Positions 1-8,245 of a stretch of 32,305 nucleotides of DNA are shown in pieces. The notes under the pieces were generated by a model. The model made no database searches, was not told the DNA's origin, and saw only the letters and a program-made list of their open reading frames with translations. Position 1 is the stretch's first letter; every line of letters starts with the position of its first letter. This stretch comes from Chondrus crispus (Eukaryota; Rhodophyta; Florideophyceae; Gigartinales; Gigartinaceae): NCBI RefSeq assembly GCF_000350225.1, contig NW_005178593.1, positions 1 through 32,305 on the forward strand, given 5' to 3'. Both the position numbers and the translations under genes were made by a program.

Positions 1-1
1 G

Positions 2-754
2 CGCGTAAGCGCGGAGCCGCTGCCGGACTGGCTCGAGAAGCAAGCGCCCGCCGCGGAGGAGGTGCCCGCGGATCGCTTGCCGCTGCACGCGTTTCGCGCT
101 TTCTTCGACGCGGATAGGCCGCTCGTCATCCGCGCGTGCGCCGCAGGGTGGCGCGCTACGCAGGCGTGGCCGAATCCGGCATACCTCGCGCGGTTGTGCG
201 GCGCGAGGACCGTCCCCGTTGAGTGCACGGACGGCCGCGACGCAGACATGCGCGAGCGCTTTTGCGACGTCGCGGAGCTGCTCGGGGAGATGCTCCGCCC
301 GCCGGCGGAGGCCGCGGGACGCAGGCTGTATATGGCCCAGCACCCGCTGTTTGACTACGTCCCCGCGCTCGAGGACGACGTAAGGCAGCCCGAGTATATC
401 CGCGTCGCGGGGAAGAGCCGCGCTGACTTGACCAATGTCTGGATGGGCACCGCTGGCAGCGGCTCCAACCTCCACTTCGACTCCGCTGATAACTTGCTTG
501 TCCAGATCGTCGGCGAGAAGCGCGTCGTCCTCGTCGCACCCCACTTTTCCAAGTGCTTGTACCCGCGCGAGGAGAGGCCCAACGTCTCCCCCGTGCGTGT
601 CGACGCACCCGATCTCCACGCATTTCCGCTCTTTCGCAACGTCCACGCCCAGGTCCTCCACCTCCGCCCGGGCGACGCGCTTTACATCCCGCCCGCCCAC
701 TGGCATTGGGTCCAGTCCATCACGGCATCCATCTCGGTAAACTTTTGGTTCTAA
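2..754 (+). CDS. JmjC-domain (cupin) Fe(II)/2-oxoglutarate dioxygenase, 5'-truncated
   Basis: The reading frame is open from base 2, so the start lies outside the window; about 250 residues and the natural stop (TAA at 752-754) are present. The visible part is a JmjC/cupin-8 fold. The first two iron ligands are in LHFDSADN (His codon at 473, Asp codon at 479), and the distal ligand is the second His of AHWHWVQ (codon at 704). GDALYIPP precedes the distal His and SVNFWF closes the protein, as in JMJD5/KDM8 and other JmjC-only hydroxylases. Known members hydroxylate protein side chains or act on tRNA (TYW5), so the substrate cannot be told from sequence. All three metal ligands are intact, so an active enzyme is expected. 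ORC1 starts 171 bases downstream on the same strand, and nothing links the two functionally. Confidence 0.85.
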   Translation, partial: RVSAEPLPDWLEKQAPAAEEVPADRLPLHAFRAFFDADRPLVIRACAAGWRATQAWPNPAYLARLCGARTVPVECTDGRDADMRERFCDVAELLGEMLRPPAEAAGRRLYMAQHPLFDYVPALEDDVRQPEYIRVAGKSRADLTNVWMGTAGSGSNLHFDSADNLLVQIVGEKRVVLVAPHFSKCLYPREERPNVSPVRVDAPDLHAFPLFRNVHAQVLHLRPGDALYIPPAHWHWVQSITASISVNFWF

Positions 755-791
755 TCATTCATCACCACAACCGTGGGTCATTATCTGTTTC

Positions 792-799
792 TATAAAAA
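792..799 (+). promoter_or_regulatory. TATA-like element upstream of ORC1
   Basis: TATAAAAA lies in an A/T-rich patch about 130 bases before the ORC1 ATG and 38 bases after the JmjC stop. It is the only TATA-like sequence in this 171-base spacer, and the rest is pyrimidine-rich. A promoter role is inferred from position; it could equally be part of the JmjC 3' end. Confidence 0.3.
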
Positions 800-925
800 A
801 AATTCCCTCCCTTTTCATCATCATACGCCCCTCTCCCCATCTTTCTCCGATCCACCCCCTACGCGCGCCCGTCCTCCGCTCGCCCCGACGGCCTCCGCAC
901 CGCGCCCGCAGGCACCCGTTCCGCG

Positions 926-3160
926 ATGCCCACCCCCGCCAACGGCGATGCCCCGCCGCTTTTCCTGCTCCCCTTCACGGAGGTCGCCGAGTGCCTCCTG
1001 CGCGACCCCCTGCCCTCGCCGCCTCCCGCCGACGACTCGCGCCCCGACCCGCGCGCCCCGCCGCGCTTTGCGGCCTGCGAAATCGCCCGCACGACCAGCT
1101 TGCCGTTAGAGAACGGCGAGCGCGTAGCCCCCGAGCCCCGCGTGTTCACCGTGCGCGCCGGCGACTTTGTGCTGCTGCGCCCGCGCGACAACTCGCAGCG
1201 CCCGAGCGTCGGCGAGGTCGCCCACTTCTGGCGCCCCGCCAAGCCGGGCCCCGCCCCGACCCACTACGCACGCGTCAGGTGGTACTACCGCGCAGAGGAC
1301 CTCGCCGAGTGCCCCGCCGAGACGTTTGGCGAGGACGAGCTGTTTGAGACGGAGCACTTCGATGACGTCGAGGTCGATGTCGTCGCGGGGAGGTGCGCCG
1401 TTACGTCGTACCATGAGTGGCTCTCGGCGATGCTGCGCGCGCGGGAGCCCGATGCGGGGGAGGACCCGCAGGGGGGAGCGCGTGGGGGGAAGGACCACCG
1501 GAAGGGCGCCGCGCCCCAGGCCGTTGCGGAGGAGGAGGAGGAGGAGGAGGAGGCCCCCGACGATATGAGCGATACGCAGAGCACTTTTTGTGACAACTAC
1601 ACCTCCGCCGCTGTGCGCTACTACTGTCGCAAGTTTTACGACCCGATCAGTCAAGCGTTTGTCACATCGAGCATGGAGGACAAGGATGCCCATCCTTCGG
1701 AGCAGCTGAGCTACCGCAGGAAGAGGGAGGACTTCCCTGGGGGGGAAGAGTCGGATGTCTCGGCCTCGGTGGGCGACGAAGAGTCGGACTTTGCAGATGA
1801 CGATGAGCAAGAAGAGGAGTGGGACGGGAAACGGCCGGGCTCGAAGCGAGGGCGAGGCACGCGACGAAAACCGAGGAAACTGGCGAGAGCGGATGGCGGT
1901 AAGCTGGCGAGGGCGTCCCAGTTTGCCCTGCCGTCTGATGTTGGCGCACCGGACATGTTGCCGTGTCGGGACAAGGAGAAGGAGCATGTGCGCAAGTTCA
2001 TCGAAGACGCGATCAGAGAGAGCGCGGAAGGGATTCACGGCGGTTCGCGATGCCTGTACATATGCGGCGTGCCGGGGACAGGGAAGACGGCGACGGTGCG
2101 GGAAATCATTCGCGACTTGTCGCGCCAACGGGCAGCGGGAGAAGCCCCGCCGTTTGAGGCCCTGGAGATCAACGCGATGAGCTTGTCAGACCCCAACTTG
2201 GTTTATTGCGAGCTGTACAAAGCTATCACGGGCTCGGAGGGGTACTCGCCGTTGCACGCGGCGCAGATGCTTGAGAAGAGATTCTCCGACGCATCGGTGG
2301 GTACAGAAAAGCGGTCCACGGGGCGGGTGGATAGACCGACCGCGAGGGAAAGGGGCAAGTGCGTGTTGCTGATCCTGGACGAGATGGACGTACTCGTCTC
2401 TCGCAAGCAGAAAATTTTGTACGATGTGTTGGAATGGCCGACACGAAAGAATGCGCGGATGGCGGTGATTGGGATCTCCAACACTTTGGACCTTCCCGAG
2501 CGGATGCTTCCCCGTCTAGGGTCGAGACTGGGAGTTAATCGGGTGACCTACCCTCCATACACAAGCGATCAGCTCAAGGTTATTCTGCAGCTGAAACTGG
2601 AGAATATCAAGGACGTGACATACAAGAGCGGAGCGTTGAACCTATGCGCGACAAAAGTGGGGGCAGTATCCGGGGATGTGCGGCGGGCATTGGAAATCTT
2701 ACGGCGAGCAGGGGAAGTGGCGACGAGGGAAGGCAAGCAGGGGGAGAACACAGTCACGGCCACACACGTGCACGCTGCGATCCAGGACATCTCGGGTCGG
2801 TCAAGGCTAGCGACATTGGGACAACTCTCCGATTTTGAGAAACTTTTCCTCCTAAGTGCGGTGGTGTTGGCCCGCAACCTTGGTTCATTTGCGGTAGACG
2901 TCACAAGCTCCATGTCTTCTGTGACGTCGCGCGCGCTCACGAGCGCGCGTCGGCATGCCAAACAACTAGGCGACGAGGACATCCCGTCGGTGCGTGAGCT
3001 GGAGGAGGCGTGCTTTCGACTCGCGAGTCAGCGTATCGTCCTGGTCGACAAGGCAGCGGTGTTTAAGCAGAGCCGAATCATCGTCAATGTATCGGGGGAT
3101 GATTGCGCGTTTGCGCTCAGAGACTGCCCTCTGTCGAAGAAGCTGCTCGCGGAGACGTGA
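926..3160 (+). CDS. ORC1: Origin recognition complex subunit 1 (ORC1)
   Basis: This is the 744-residue AAA+ subunit of the nuclear origin recognition complex, which with Cdc6 loads the MCM helicase. A BAH domain spans about residues 69-168. An acidic and basic disordered linker follows to about 345 and includes a glutamate run encoded by a GGA repeat. The AAA+ module runs from CRDKEKEHVRKFI: Walker A GVPGTGKT near 380, Walker B LLILDEMD near 480, and sensor 1 GISNTLD near 515, followed by the ORC1-type LPRLGSRLG. A winged-helix region fills about 640-744. The LDEMDVL motif and the BAH domain separate it from CDC6, which has no BAH. I see no cysteine-rich PHD finger inside the BAH region, unlike land-plant ORC1. 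The first ATG fits the conserved start of the protein, and no intron is needed. GC falls from about 80% near the start to about 50% near the stop. Confidence 0.93.
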   Translation: MPTPANGDAPPLFLLPFTEVAECLLRDPLPSPPPADDSRPDPRAPPRFAACEIARTTSLPLENGERVAPEPRVFTVRAGDFVLLRPRDNSQRPSVGEVAHFWRPAKPGPAPTHYARVRWYYRAEDLAECPAETFGEDELFETEHFDDVEVDVVAGRCAVTSYHEWLSAMLRAREPDAGEDPQGGARGGKDHRKGAAPQAVAEEEEEEEEAPDDMSDTQSTFCDNYTSAAVRYYCRKFYDPISQAFVTSSMEDKDAHPSEQLSYRRKREDFPGGEESDVSASVGDEESDFADDDEQEEEWDGKRPGSKRGRGTRRKPRKLARADGGKLARASQFALPSDVGAPDMLPCRDKEKEHVRKFIEDAIRESAEGIHGGSRCLYICGVPGTGKTATVREIIRDLSRQRAAGEAPPFEALEINAMSLSDPNLVYCELYKAITGSEGYSPLHAAQMLEKRFSDASVGTEKRSTGRVDRPTARERGKCVLLILDEMDVLVSRKQKILYDVLEWPTRKNARMAVIGISNTLDLPERMLPRLGSRLGVNRVTYPPYTSDQLKVILQLKLENIKDVTYKSGALNLCATKVGAVSGDVRRALEILRRAGEVATREGKQGENTVTATHVHAAIQDISGRSRLATLGQLSDFEKLFLLSAVVLARNLGSFAVDVTSSMSSVTSRALTSARRHAKQLGDEDIPSVRELEEACFRLASQRIVLVDKAAVFKQSRIIVNVSGDDCAFALRDCPLSKKLLAET
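1528..1553 (+). repeat. GGA trinucleotide microsatellite in ORC1
   Basis: Eight consecutive GGA units plus GG encode a run of glutamates in the disordered linker between the BAH and AAA+ domains. The repeat is in frame, so copy-number change would alter linker length without a frameshift. Confidence 0.9.
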
Positions 3161-3565
3161 GAAGATGCGCGCAACATCTCTGCTCGCTACGCGCATAATG
3201 CCAACTCTGCCAGGCGCAGCCTCGAGGGATACGGCGCGGCTTTTTTTCTGCTGCTACCAAACTCAAGCTCTCCGCTTAAACGTCATCCCATAACTTTGCT
3301 AACATGTTTGGTTCCGCTGATAGCCTTTTGGGCGACGTTTTATTCTAATCCGTATTTTTTTCCATTTTCAGTTTTTATCTCTTGTTGAGATCAAACAGGC
3401 TCCCATAGTCACTGACGCACGACAAACTAGGCGTAGTTTCACAAACTCTCGTCGACTGCATCCCACCTGCACGGGCCACCACACTCATCGTCCGCCCCCG
3501 TCGACTTGTCGTAACAATCCGAACACGCAAGCAGACCACTCCGCTGCGTCATTTTTATCAAAGCC
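3161..3565. other. Intergenic spacer, ORC1 to predicted plastid protein
   Basis: These 405 bases lie between two same-strand genes. The first half is T-rich (3230-3380, with several T runs) and probably holds the ORC1 3' end. The second half is more GC-rich and should hold the promoter of the next gene. No RNA gene, repeat or convincing coding sequence was seen. Confidence 0.5.
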
Positions 3566-4210
3566 ATGCAACCAGGAAGCGACCTCACTCCTGCCTTTTC
3601 CCGCCCCGTTCCCCTCTCAGTAACACATGCTCGACGCACTTCCGCGGCACAACGTGTCTGCCCTTCATCCAAGTCCCGGATCGTTATGGGCCACGCAACC
3701 GTGTCATCAGTGACAGCGGCGGCAGCCCGTCGCGGTTTCCATTTGAAAGACGACAGCCTGGGGCCGCTTTTGAACATGAGTCTATACCGCAAGGATGCCG
3801 AGCCCGCCTATGCCGGGTCTATTACAGGCGCCGTGCTTCCCAACAGCCGCCTGCACATCGAGGCGTACAAAGCTGCGCCGCGTGCACGGCGTGGTGGGCT
3901 GCTGGATGTGTCCCCCGGCATGATGCTGTTTATCGCCGCGCTCGCGTTTGGGCAGCAGAACGGTGCCAAGGGCGTGTACGGGTTGGCGATTAATGACGCA
4001 CCGGATCAACACCGCCGCCTACTTCGATACCTCAAGCGGTTTGGCGGTCACGAGGTGAAGCGCGTCACGGGGTCGCTAGCTGATGTCCCCGCTCGGATGT
4101 TTTACGGCGGCATTGGAACCGTAATTCGAGGAGATATCGATCAGATGCTGACAAGAGGCCAGGGCATGCTTGAGCGGACGACCCCGATCATAGCCCCCTT
4201 GTTAAACTGA
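3566..4210 (+). CDS. Predicted plastid-targeted protein of an uncharacterised plant/algal family
   Basis: This 214-residue protein has no named function. Its first 50-60 residues are rich in Ser, Arg, Ala and Pro with almost no acidic residues, like a plastid or mitochondrial transit peptide. The body has VYGLAINDAPDQHRRLLRYLKRFGG followed by VTGSLADVPARMFYGGIGT (shown here in pieces). From memory, this pattern of AI-D, HRRLLRYL, then DLP and WGG/YGG-GT occurs in uncharacterised plastid proteins of plants and algae that may have a GNAT-like fold. That family link is recall, not a search result. Later in-frame ATGs at 3686 and 3776 would give a shorter protein without the leader. I chose 3566 because it keeps the leader and has a purine at -3. 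The stop lies 65 bases from the UTP18 stop on the opposite strand. Confidence 0.65.
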   Translation: MQPGSDLTPAFSRPVPLSVTHARRTSAAQRVCPSSKSRIVMGHATVSSVTAAAARRGFHLKDDSLGPLLNMSLYRKDAEPAYAGSITGAVLPNSRLHIEAYKAAPRARRGGLLDVSPGMMLFIAALAFGQQNGAKGVYGLAINDAPDQHRRLLRYLKRFGGHEVKRVTGSLADVPARMFYGGIGTVIRGDIDQMLTRGQGMLERTTPIIAPLLN

Positions 4211-4275
4211 GCCTGTTTGTTTTCCGCCTCTTCTCAGCATAAACTATATATTATTTACAATGCCTCAGCCTTTGA

Positions 4276-6099
4276 CTAAGCTGCAGGATACGAAGGCAAC
4301 CTCATCAACTGTACATCCCCTTTGTCGTTGCCGATGGCGAAATACCCCCCTTGCGGGCTGAATCTAAGACTGCATGCTCTGCGCACGTTGGCCCTAGCCG
4401 TCGGCCAGTTGGCATACACTGTCATTGTTGGAATGTGGACGATCTTGACCGCGTTCTTCTTGTCGTGGGAGCTGAAGGCAAGTAGCTTGCCATCGCAATT
4501 GAAAGTCGCCCTGTCAATCGTCGTAGTCAGATTCAGAAAGCTCTTTCTGGGCTTCTCCGTCCGCAACCCAAACACAGGCAGGCTGTCACTAGACGTCCTC
4601 ATCGCTGACGATGAATATACATTCACAACGCCAGAATCCGACCCTAACGCGTAGTGAGCGCTGGAAGTAGCGAGACAGGTGCTGTGAATCGCGCCTTCAT
4701 CCTTGTGTCGATCGATGCAGTCCATGCGCCGGATGTCCCACAGATACACCGTCCCATCCCGTGAGGCCGCGTAAATATGATTCTCATTCGCCCCTTCCGC
4801 GGCAAACGCCACACAAGCCACACGTGAATTGAGGCGCAGCTGCCCAATTTCGCGCTTGGACTTGTTCGACAAAAGCACAATCTTCCCCTGCTGACCCAAG
4901 AACGCCAGCTTGCTCCCGTCCGGCGACACCTCAAACCTTTCCCACGCCCGCTCTGGATGCGACGACAGCGAATGCATGGTCATGATACGACCGGTATCCA
5001 TATCAAGCTGATGAAAGAAGCGGCGACGGCCAGCCATGATGACCTGAGACCCTCCTCCCGTAAACTTGGCGGTGTGTATTGGAAAATTAGTCAAGTGCAA
5101 GCCCTGCACTTTGGGGTTCTTGACGCCGTCGACTTGGAATATACGCAACGTCTTGTCGAGGCCTGCTGTGAGCAGCAGGCGTCCGCTCGGATGAAACTCA
5201 ACGCTCCTCGCCTCCGCCTTGTTCGGGTCCTCCTGATTTGCATTGGTGACGCGGCGCAAATTGAGCACGCCAGGCCGTAGCGGAGCGGCGACCTGATCGA
5301 CGATTCCCGCGCCCGCCGCTCGTCTGCGGCTCTTGAGCAGGCGAGTAGTTGTCCTAAGCAATGCGTTGACGTCAGTGGACGGGATTTCCTCTTCTTCTTC
5401 GCTATCAAGCACTAACGAGCCCTCCTTCTTCCTTTCCGACGGCAAAGTCGCCCAGCTCCCCTTGGAGGCGGCGACTCCACCCGGCGCGGGTGTGATGGCC
5501 TCCTGATACATCCCCCTGACGCGGCGCTCGTACTCGACGGCTGAGACGTGTGTTTCGCCAACGGCCGTGCGCAGCTTCCTACGTCGCTTGACCGTATGCA
5601 GATCGACCTGCGGCAGGTCATCGTCGTCGTCGTCAACCCAGACCGCTTTCCTTCTGCCGCTGGTTGGCGGCGGCACGTTGGATCGGGCGGCACCGAAGAC
5701 TTGGATGGGGGCGTCCTGTGCTTCGTCATAGCGGTTTTCGCGCTCGGACGGACAGTCTGAATCGGAGCCTGCTTCGTTCTCGTGTTGGTGTGGATGTGTG
5801 TCGGCAGGTTTGGCTGCGATGTCCTCATCCGGTTTGGTACCATCCGGTTTGGTACCATCCGGTTTGGTACCATCCTGGGGGGCCTGTTGACGAGCTTTTT
5901 CGCGGCGGGTACGCGCAGCACGTCTCTTTCGCTTGTCGGCATTCAGATGCGAATCCCCAGGCGCGGCATCGGCCTTGATGTTTTTAGCTTGCACGGGGTC
6001 CGGCAGACTCGATGCCTGAGCAACATGTCCAGGGCCAGGTTCGCTGTCGGTGCCCGAGCGCGAACCAAGTCGGTCCTCGAAGAAGAGCGGCTGCGACAT
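4276..6099 (-). CDS. UTP18: U3 snoRNA-associated WD40 protein UTP18
   Basis: This 607-residue nucleolar protein belongs to the UTP-B module of the small-subunit processome, which processes 18S pre-rRNA with the U3 snoRNP. The N-terminal 270 residues are charged and low in complexity (DGTKP repeats, DDDDD and EEEEE runs). A WD40 beta-propeller follows, with repeat signatures such as FHPSGRLLLTAGLDKTLRIF, VYLWDIR and LRFSPQGGYFAIGNDKGDVQ. The final GNDKG-V-L-L-Y-like segment is characteristic of UTP18. The chosen start, MSQPLFFED, is the first ATG and has A at -3. The frame stays open upstream to 6237 but only with non-ATG starts. No intron is needed. The gene converges with the plastid-type gene at its 3' end and diverges from the zinc-ribbon gene at its 5' end. 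Confidence 0.9.
   Translation of the reverse strand: MSQPLFFEDRLGSRSGTDSEPGPGHVAQASSLPDPVQAKNIKADAAPGDSHLNADKRKRRAARTRREKARQQAPQDGTKPDGTKPDGTKPDEDIAAKPADTHPHQHENEAGSDSDCPSERENRYDEAQDAPIQVFGAARSNVPPPTSGRRKAVWVDDDDDDLPQVDLHTVKRRRKLRTAVGETHVSAVEYERRVRGMYQEAITPAPGGVAASKGSWATLPSERKKEGSLVLDSEEEEEIPSTDVNALLRTTTRLLKSRRRAAGAGIVDQVAAPLRPGVLNLRRVTNANQEDPNKAEARSVEFHPSGRLLLTAGLDKTLRIFQVDGVKNPKVQGLHLTNFPIHTAKFTGGGSQVIMAGRRRFFHQLDMDTGRIMTMHSLSSHPERAWERFEVSPDGSKLAFLGQQGKIVLLSNKSKREIGQLRLNSRVACVAFAAEGANENHIYAASRDGTVYLWDIRRMDCIDRHKDEGAIHSTCLATSSAHYALGSDSGVVNVYSSSAMRTSSDSLPVFGLRTEKPRKSFLNLTTTIDRATFNCDGKLLAFSSHDKKNAVKIVHIPTMTVYANWPTARANVRRACSLRFSPQGGYFAIGNDKGDVQLMRLPSYPAA
5826..5875 (-). repeat. 15-base tandem repeat in UTP18, three copies plus five bases
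   Basis: The unit CATCCGGTTTGGTAC (plus-strand reading) occurs three times without mismatch, followed by CATCC. On the coding strand it encodes three repeats of Asp-Gly-Thr-Lys-Pro in the disordered N-terminal region. Perfect identity suggests recent expansion by slippage. Confidence 0.92.
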
Positions 6100-6569
6100 G
6101 GTGCAAACGAGGTCGTGGATGCGTGAACGAGACAAGTGGTGTGCGACAGGGATGGGAATGGGAATGGAGGGGAAAGGTGAAACGTGTCGATGAAGCCGTC
6201 GGCGGTGGCGTACCAGTTTTCCGTACCTCGGTCTCAACAGAACAGTACGAAAATTAGAAACGCATCAAAGAAATTGATGGAAAAGGGTAATTGATGGGCC
6301 GCAAGCGCTCCACACGCGCACGTGGCCACGTGCGTACGGCAACCATTTGACTTATGACCTGTGGACAAGGTTCCAACGCCTGAGCCAATAAACAAGCGGC
6401 GACGCCACCTCAAGCGCGCAGGGGCGCAGGGTTTTCCCCGAGCCGAAACGCCCTGCCGTACACCCACCCGCATAATCTCGCTGCAATCCCTCTGCACAAT
6501 TCCCCGCCCCCGTTGCCGCACATATCCCCGTGTGCCCCTTCGCATCCGTCCCGCTCCCTGTCCGCCACC
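6100..6569. promoter_or_regulatory. Divergent promoter, UTP18 / zinc-ribbon membrane protein
   Basis: These 470 bases separate two divergent start codons and so must hold both promoters. The notable element is an 18-base perfect palindrome at 6317-6334 containing two CACGTG boxes. A direct repeat AATTGATGG occurs at 6272-6280 and 6289-6297, and a CCAAT sequence lies near 6384. No TATA box is evident. Confidence 0.6.
6317..6334. promoter_or_regulatory. 18-base palindrome with two CACGTG (G-box/E-box) sites
   Basis: CGCACGTGGCCACGTGCG is identical to its reverse complement and contains CACGTG at 6319-6324 and 6327-6332. Such boxes bind bHLH or bZIP dimers in plants, animals and fungi. The paired arrangement midway in a divergent promoter suggests a shared control site, which is inference. 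Confidence 0.55.
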
Positions 6570-7166
6570 ATGAATCCCGTCCGACGGGCGTGCGCGTTTT
6601 GCGCTCCGCTCGCCCTCCCGCGCACCCCCTTGCTGCCCCACTCCGCGCTCCCCACCGCCGCCCCGCCGCCGCGCGCGCCTCGCCGCCACCGCGCGCGGCC
6701 GCCGTGCGCGCCGCCGGCCACGCCGAAGCGGCGGCGCCCGTGCGCGCCACGCATGGCGCTGCCGAACAACCCCAACGACAAGATGAAGGGGCAGGCGGCG
6801 GACGCGGTGCTGTCCGTGGGGCGCTTCCTGCAGTCGCCGACCGGCCAGATCGTGCTGTGGGCGGGCCTCATCTGGCTCGTCATCACGGGGCGCATCGGCG
6901 TCCTGTTCGACTCATTCCTTATCCTGTTCGCCGTGGTCAGCATCGTGCCCGTCGTCGCCATCCTCGGCTTCCGGTGGTGGGTCAACAGGCAGCTGGTGCA
7001 GGGCACGTGCCCCAACTGCGGCGCCCAGGTTACAGGGCTGCGCAACCAGCCGTTTCAGTGCACCACGTGTGGCAACACCGTGCAAGGGGAGAAGGGCGAC
7101 TTTTCGGTCAAGGATCCCTCCACCGCCACCATCGATATCGACGCAACGGAGATTTCCGACTCATGA
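6570..7166 (+). CDS. Predicted plastid membrane protein with a zinc ribbon
   Basis: This 198-residue protein begins with about 60 residues very rich in Pro, Arg, Ala and His with no acidic residues, which suggests an organelle transit peptide. Two hydrophobic segments follow, roughly residues 94-113 (IVLWAGLIWLVITGRIGVLF) and 115-134 (SFLILFAVVSIVPVVAILGF). A zinc ribbon with Cys147/Cys150 (CPNCG) and Cys164/Cys167 (CTTCGN) and a short acidic tail complete it. The layout of leader, two-helix anchor and soluble zinc ribbon recalls small plastid membrane proteins of algae and plants. I do not recognise the family and assign no function. The start is in a strong context, GCCACC before ATG. An upstream in-frame ATG at 6513 exists but is less well placed. 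The gene converges with SIL1, leaving 86 bases between stops. Confidence 0.72.
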   Translation: MNPVRRACAFCAPLALPRTPLLPHSALPTAAPPPRAPRRHRARPPCAPPATPKRRRPCAPRMALPNNPNDKMKGQAADAVLSVGRFLQSPTGQIVLWAGLIWLVITGRIGVLFDSFLILFAVVSIVPVVAILGFRWWVNRQLVQGTCPNCGAQVTGLRNQPFQCTTCGNTVQGEKGDFSVKDPSTATIDIDATEISDS

Positions 7167-7252
7167 ATCCTCACGTCGCCAACCATACGAGCCTCCCGCA
7201 GCGTCCTTCGCGTGGCGCTAATAAATATCTTCATTGTCTATTTTGTACACTA

Positions 7253-8245
7253 TCACTTTAACAACGCAAGCACCTGCGCCGCCGCCTCCCTTACGTCCAC
7301 GTCCTCATCCTCATCCTCAACGCACCCCTTCGCCACGCCCCCCACCTCTGCCATCACCTCCCTCCACCCCCCGGCCCTGAGCACCGCCTCTGCGAGCGCG
7401 AACCCCCTCACCACGCATCGCCTCTCTTCTCTCCCTTCCCGCATCACCACCGCCTCCCCCAGCACGCGCGCGACCTCCGCCCGCTTCTCCTCGAGCTCGC
7501 GCTGCGCCTCCGCGTTCTGCGCCACGGCCACCAGCGCGCGCAGCGCGGCGGCCCGCATGCCTACCACCCCCCTCCCAGCCTTCTCCAGCAGCTTGGTCAC
7601 TCCGCCGGCCGCCACGGCCCGCTCCATCACGGGCGGGTTGTTCTGCGCGCACGTCGCCACCGCCTTTACCGCCAGCACCGCCACGTCCTCCTCCGCCGTC
7701 GCCGCGAGCCGCAGCAGATGCCCCACCCCGCCCGCCGCGGCCACCTGCCGCCCGTTGTCGCCCGACCCGCACAGCGCCTCGATCGTCGCCACGGCGTCGC
7801 GCACGGCGTCGCCGCGGGCGCCAGTGGCCAGCGTCTTGGCGGCGCGCGTCACGACCGCCAGCTCATCGTCCTCTGATGCGAAGTCTAGCACGCTCTCGCG
7901 CTCGTCGCTCGCGGGCGCGGCGGCCACGCCGAGGTGCGTGCGAGCCGCGCGGAGGGCTTTGTTGACGCTAGACCCCAGGGCGCTAGCGGCGGAGGGGCGG
8001 TTCACCCACTGCTTGTAGGCGTTTTTCCACACGTCTTGGGCTGTGTCCGCCGAGGGCGGTGCGGCCGGGAGGTCGGCCGTGGCATCTTCGGCAAGGACTT
8101 GCGCAGTGGACAGGTCTTGCGCTTGCGAGGCGGCGCAGAGGACGCGATCTTCTGTGTTAGTGGCGGCGCACGATGTTTCGGCACGCCTGCGAGGGGTAAG
8201 CAGAAGGAAAGCTGTTACGAAGAGCAGGATGTACGTCGGGGACAT
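7253..8245 (-). CDS. SIL1: SIL1/Fes1/HspBP1-type Hsp70 nucleotide exchange factor, ER-targeted
   Basis: This 330-residue protein starts with a signal peptide (MSPTYILLFVTAFLLL, cleavage near residues 20-25). Its C-terminal two thirds are alanine-rich armadillo-like helices. CAQNNPPVMERAVAAGG near residue 200 is the conserved Fes1/HspBP1/SIL1 segment, in which these proteins clasp the Hsp70 ATPase domain and release ADP. With a signal peptide the likely partner is the ER Hsp70 BiP, making this the SIL1 branch; cytosolic Fes1 lacks the leader. The C-terminus is LALLK with no KDEL-like signal. Members are about 290-460 residues, so the size is normal. The start is the first ATG; the frame continues upstream only with non-ATG starts. 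A cytosolic Fes1-like role remains possible if the leader is not used. Confidence 0.75.
   Translation of the reverse strand: MSPTYILLFVTAFLLLTPRRRAETSCAATNTEDRVLCAASQAQDLSTAQVLAEDATADLPAAPPSADTAQDVWKNAYKQWVNRPSAASALGSSVNKALRAARTHLGVAAAPASDERESVLDFASEDDELAVVTRAAKTLATGARGDAVRDAVATIEALCGSGDNGRQVAAAGGVGHLLRLAATAEEDVAVLAVKAVATCAQNNPPVMERAVAAGGVTKLLEKAGRGVVGMRAAALRALVAVAQNAEAQRELEEKRAEVARVLGEAVVMREGREERRCVVRGFALAEAVLRAGGWREVMAEVGGVAKGCVEDEDEDVDVREAAAQVLALLK

Noticed and set aside
1106..2128. 340-codon open frame on the minus strand opposite ORC1
   Set aside because: It lies wholly antisense to the conserved ORC1 BAH and linker coding sequence, has no recognisable motif, and long antisense frames are expected in GC-rich coding DNA.
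6100..6237. N-terminal extension of UTP18 to the limit of the open frame
   Set aside because: No ATG occurs in the extension, it lies in a likely promoter, and the downstream ATG at 6099 has a good context.
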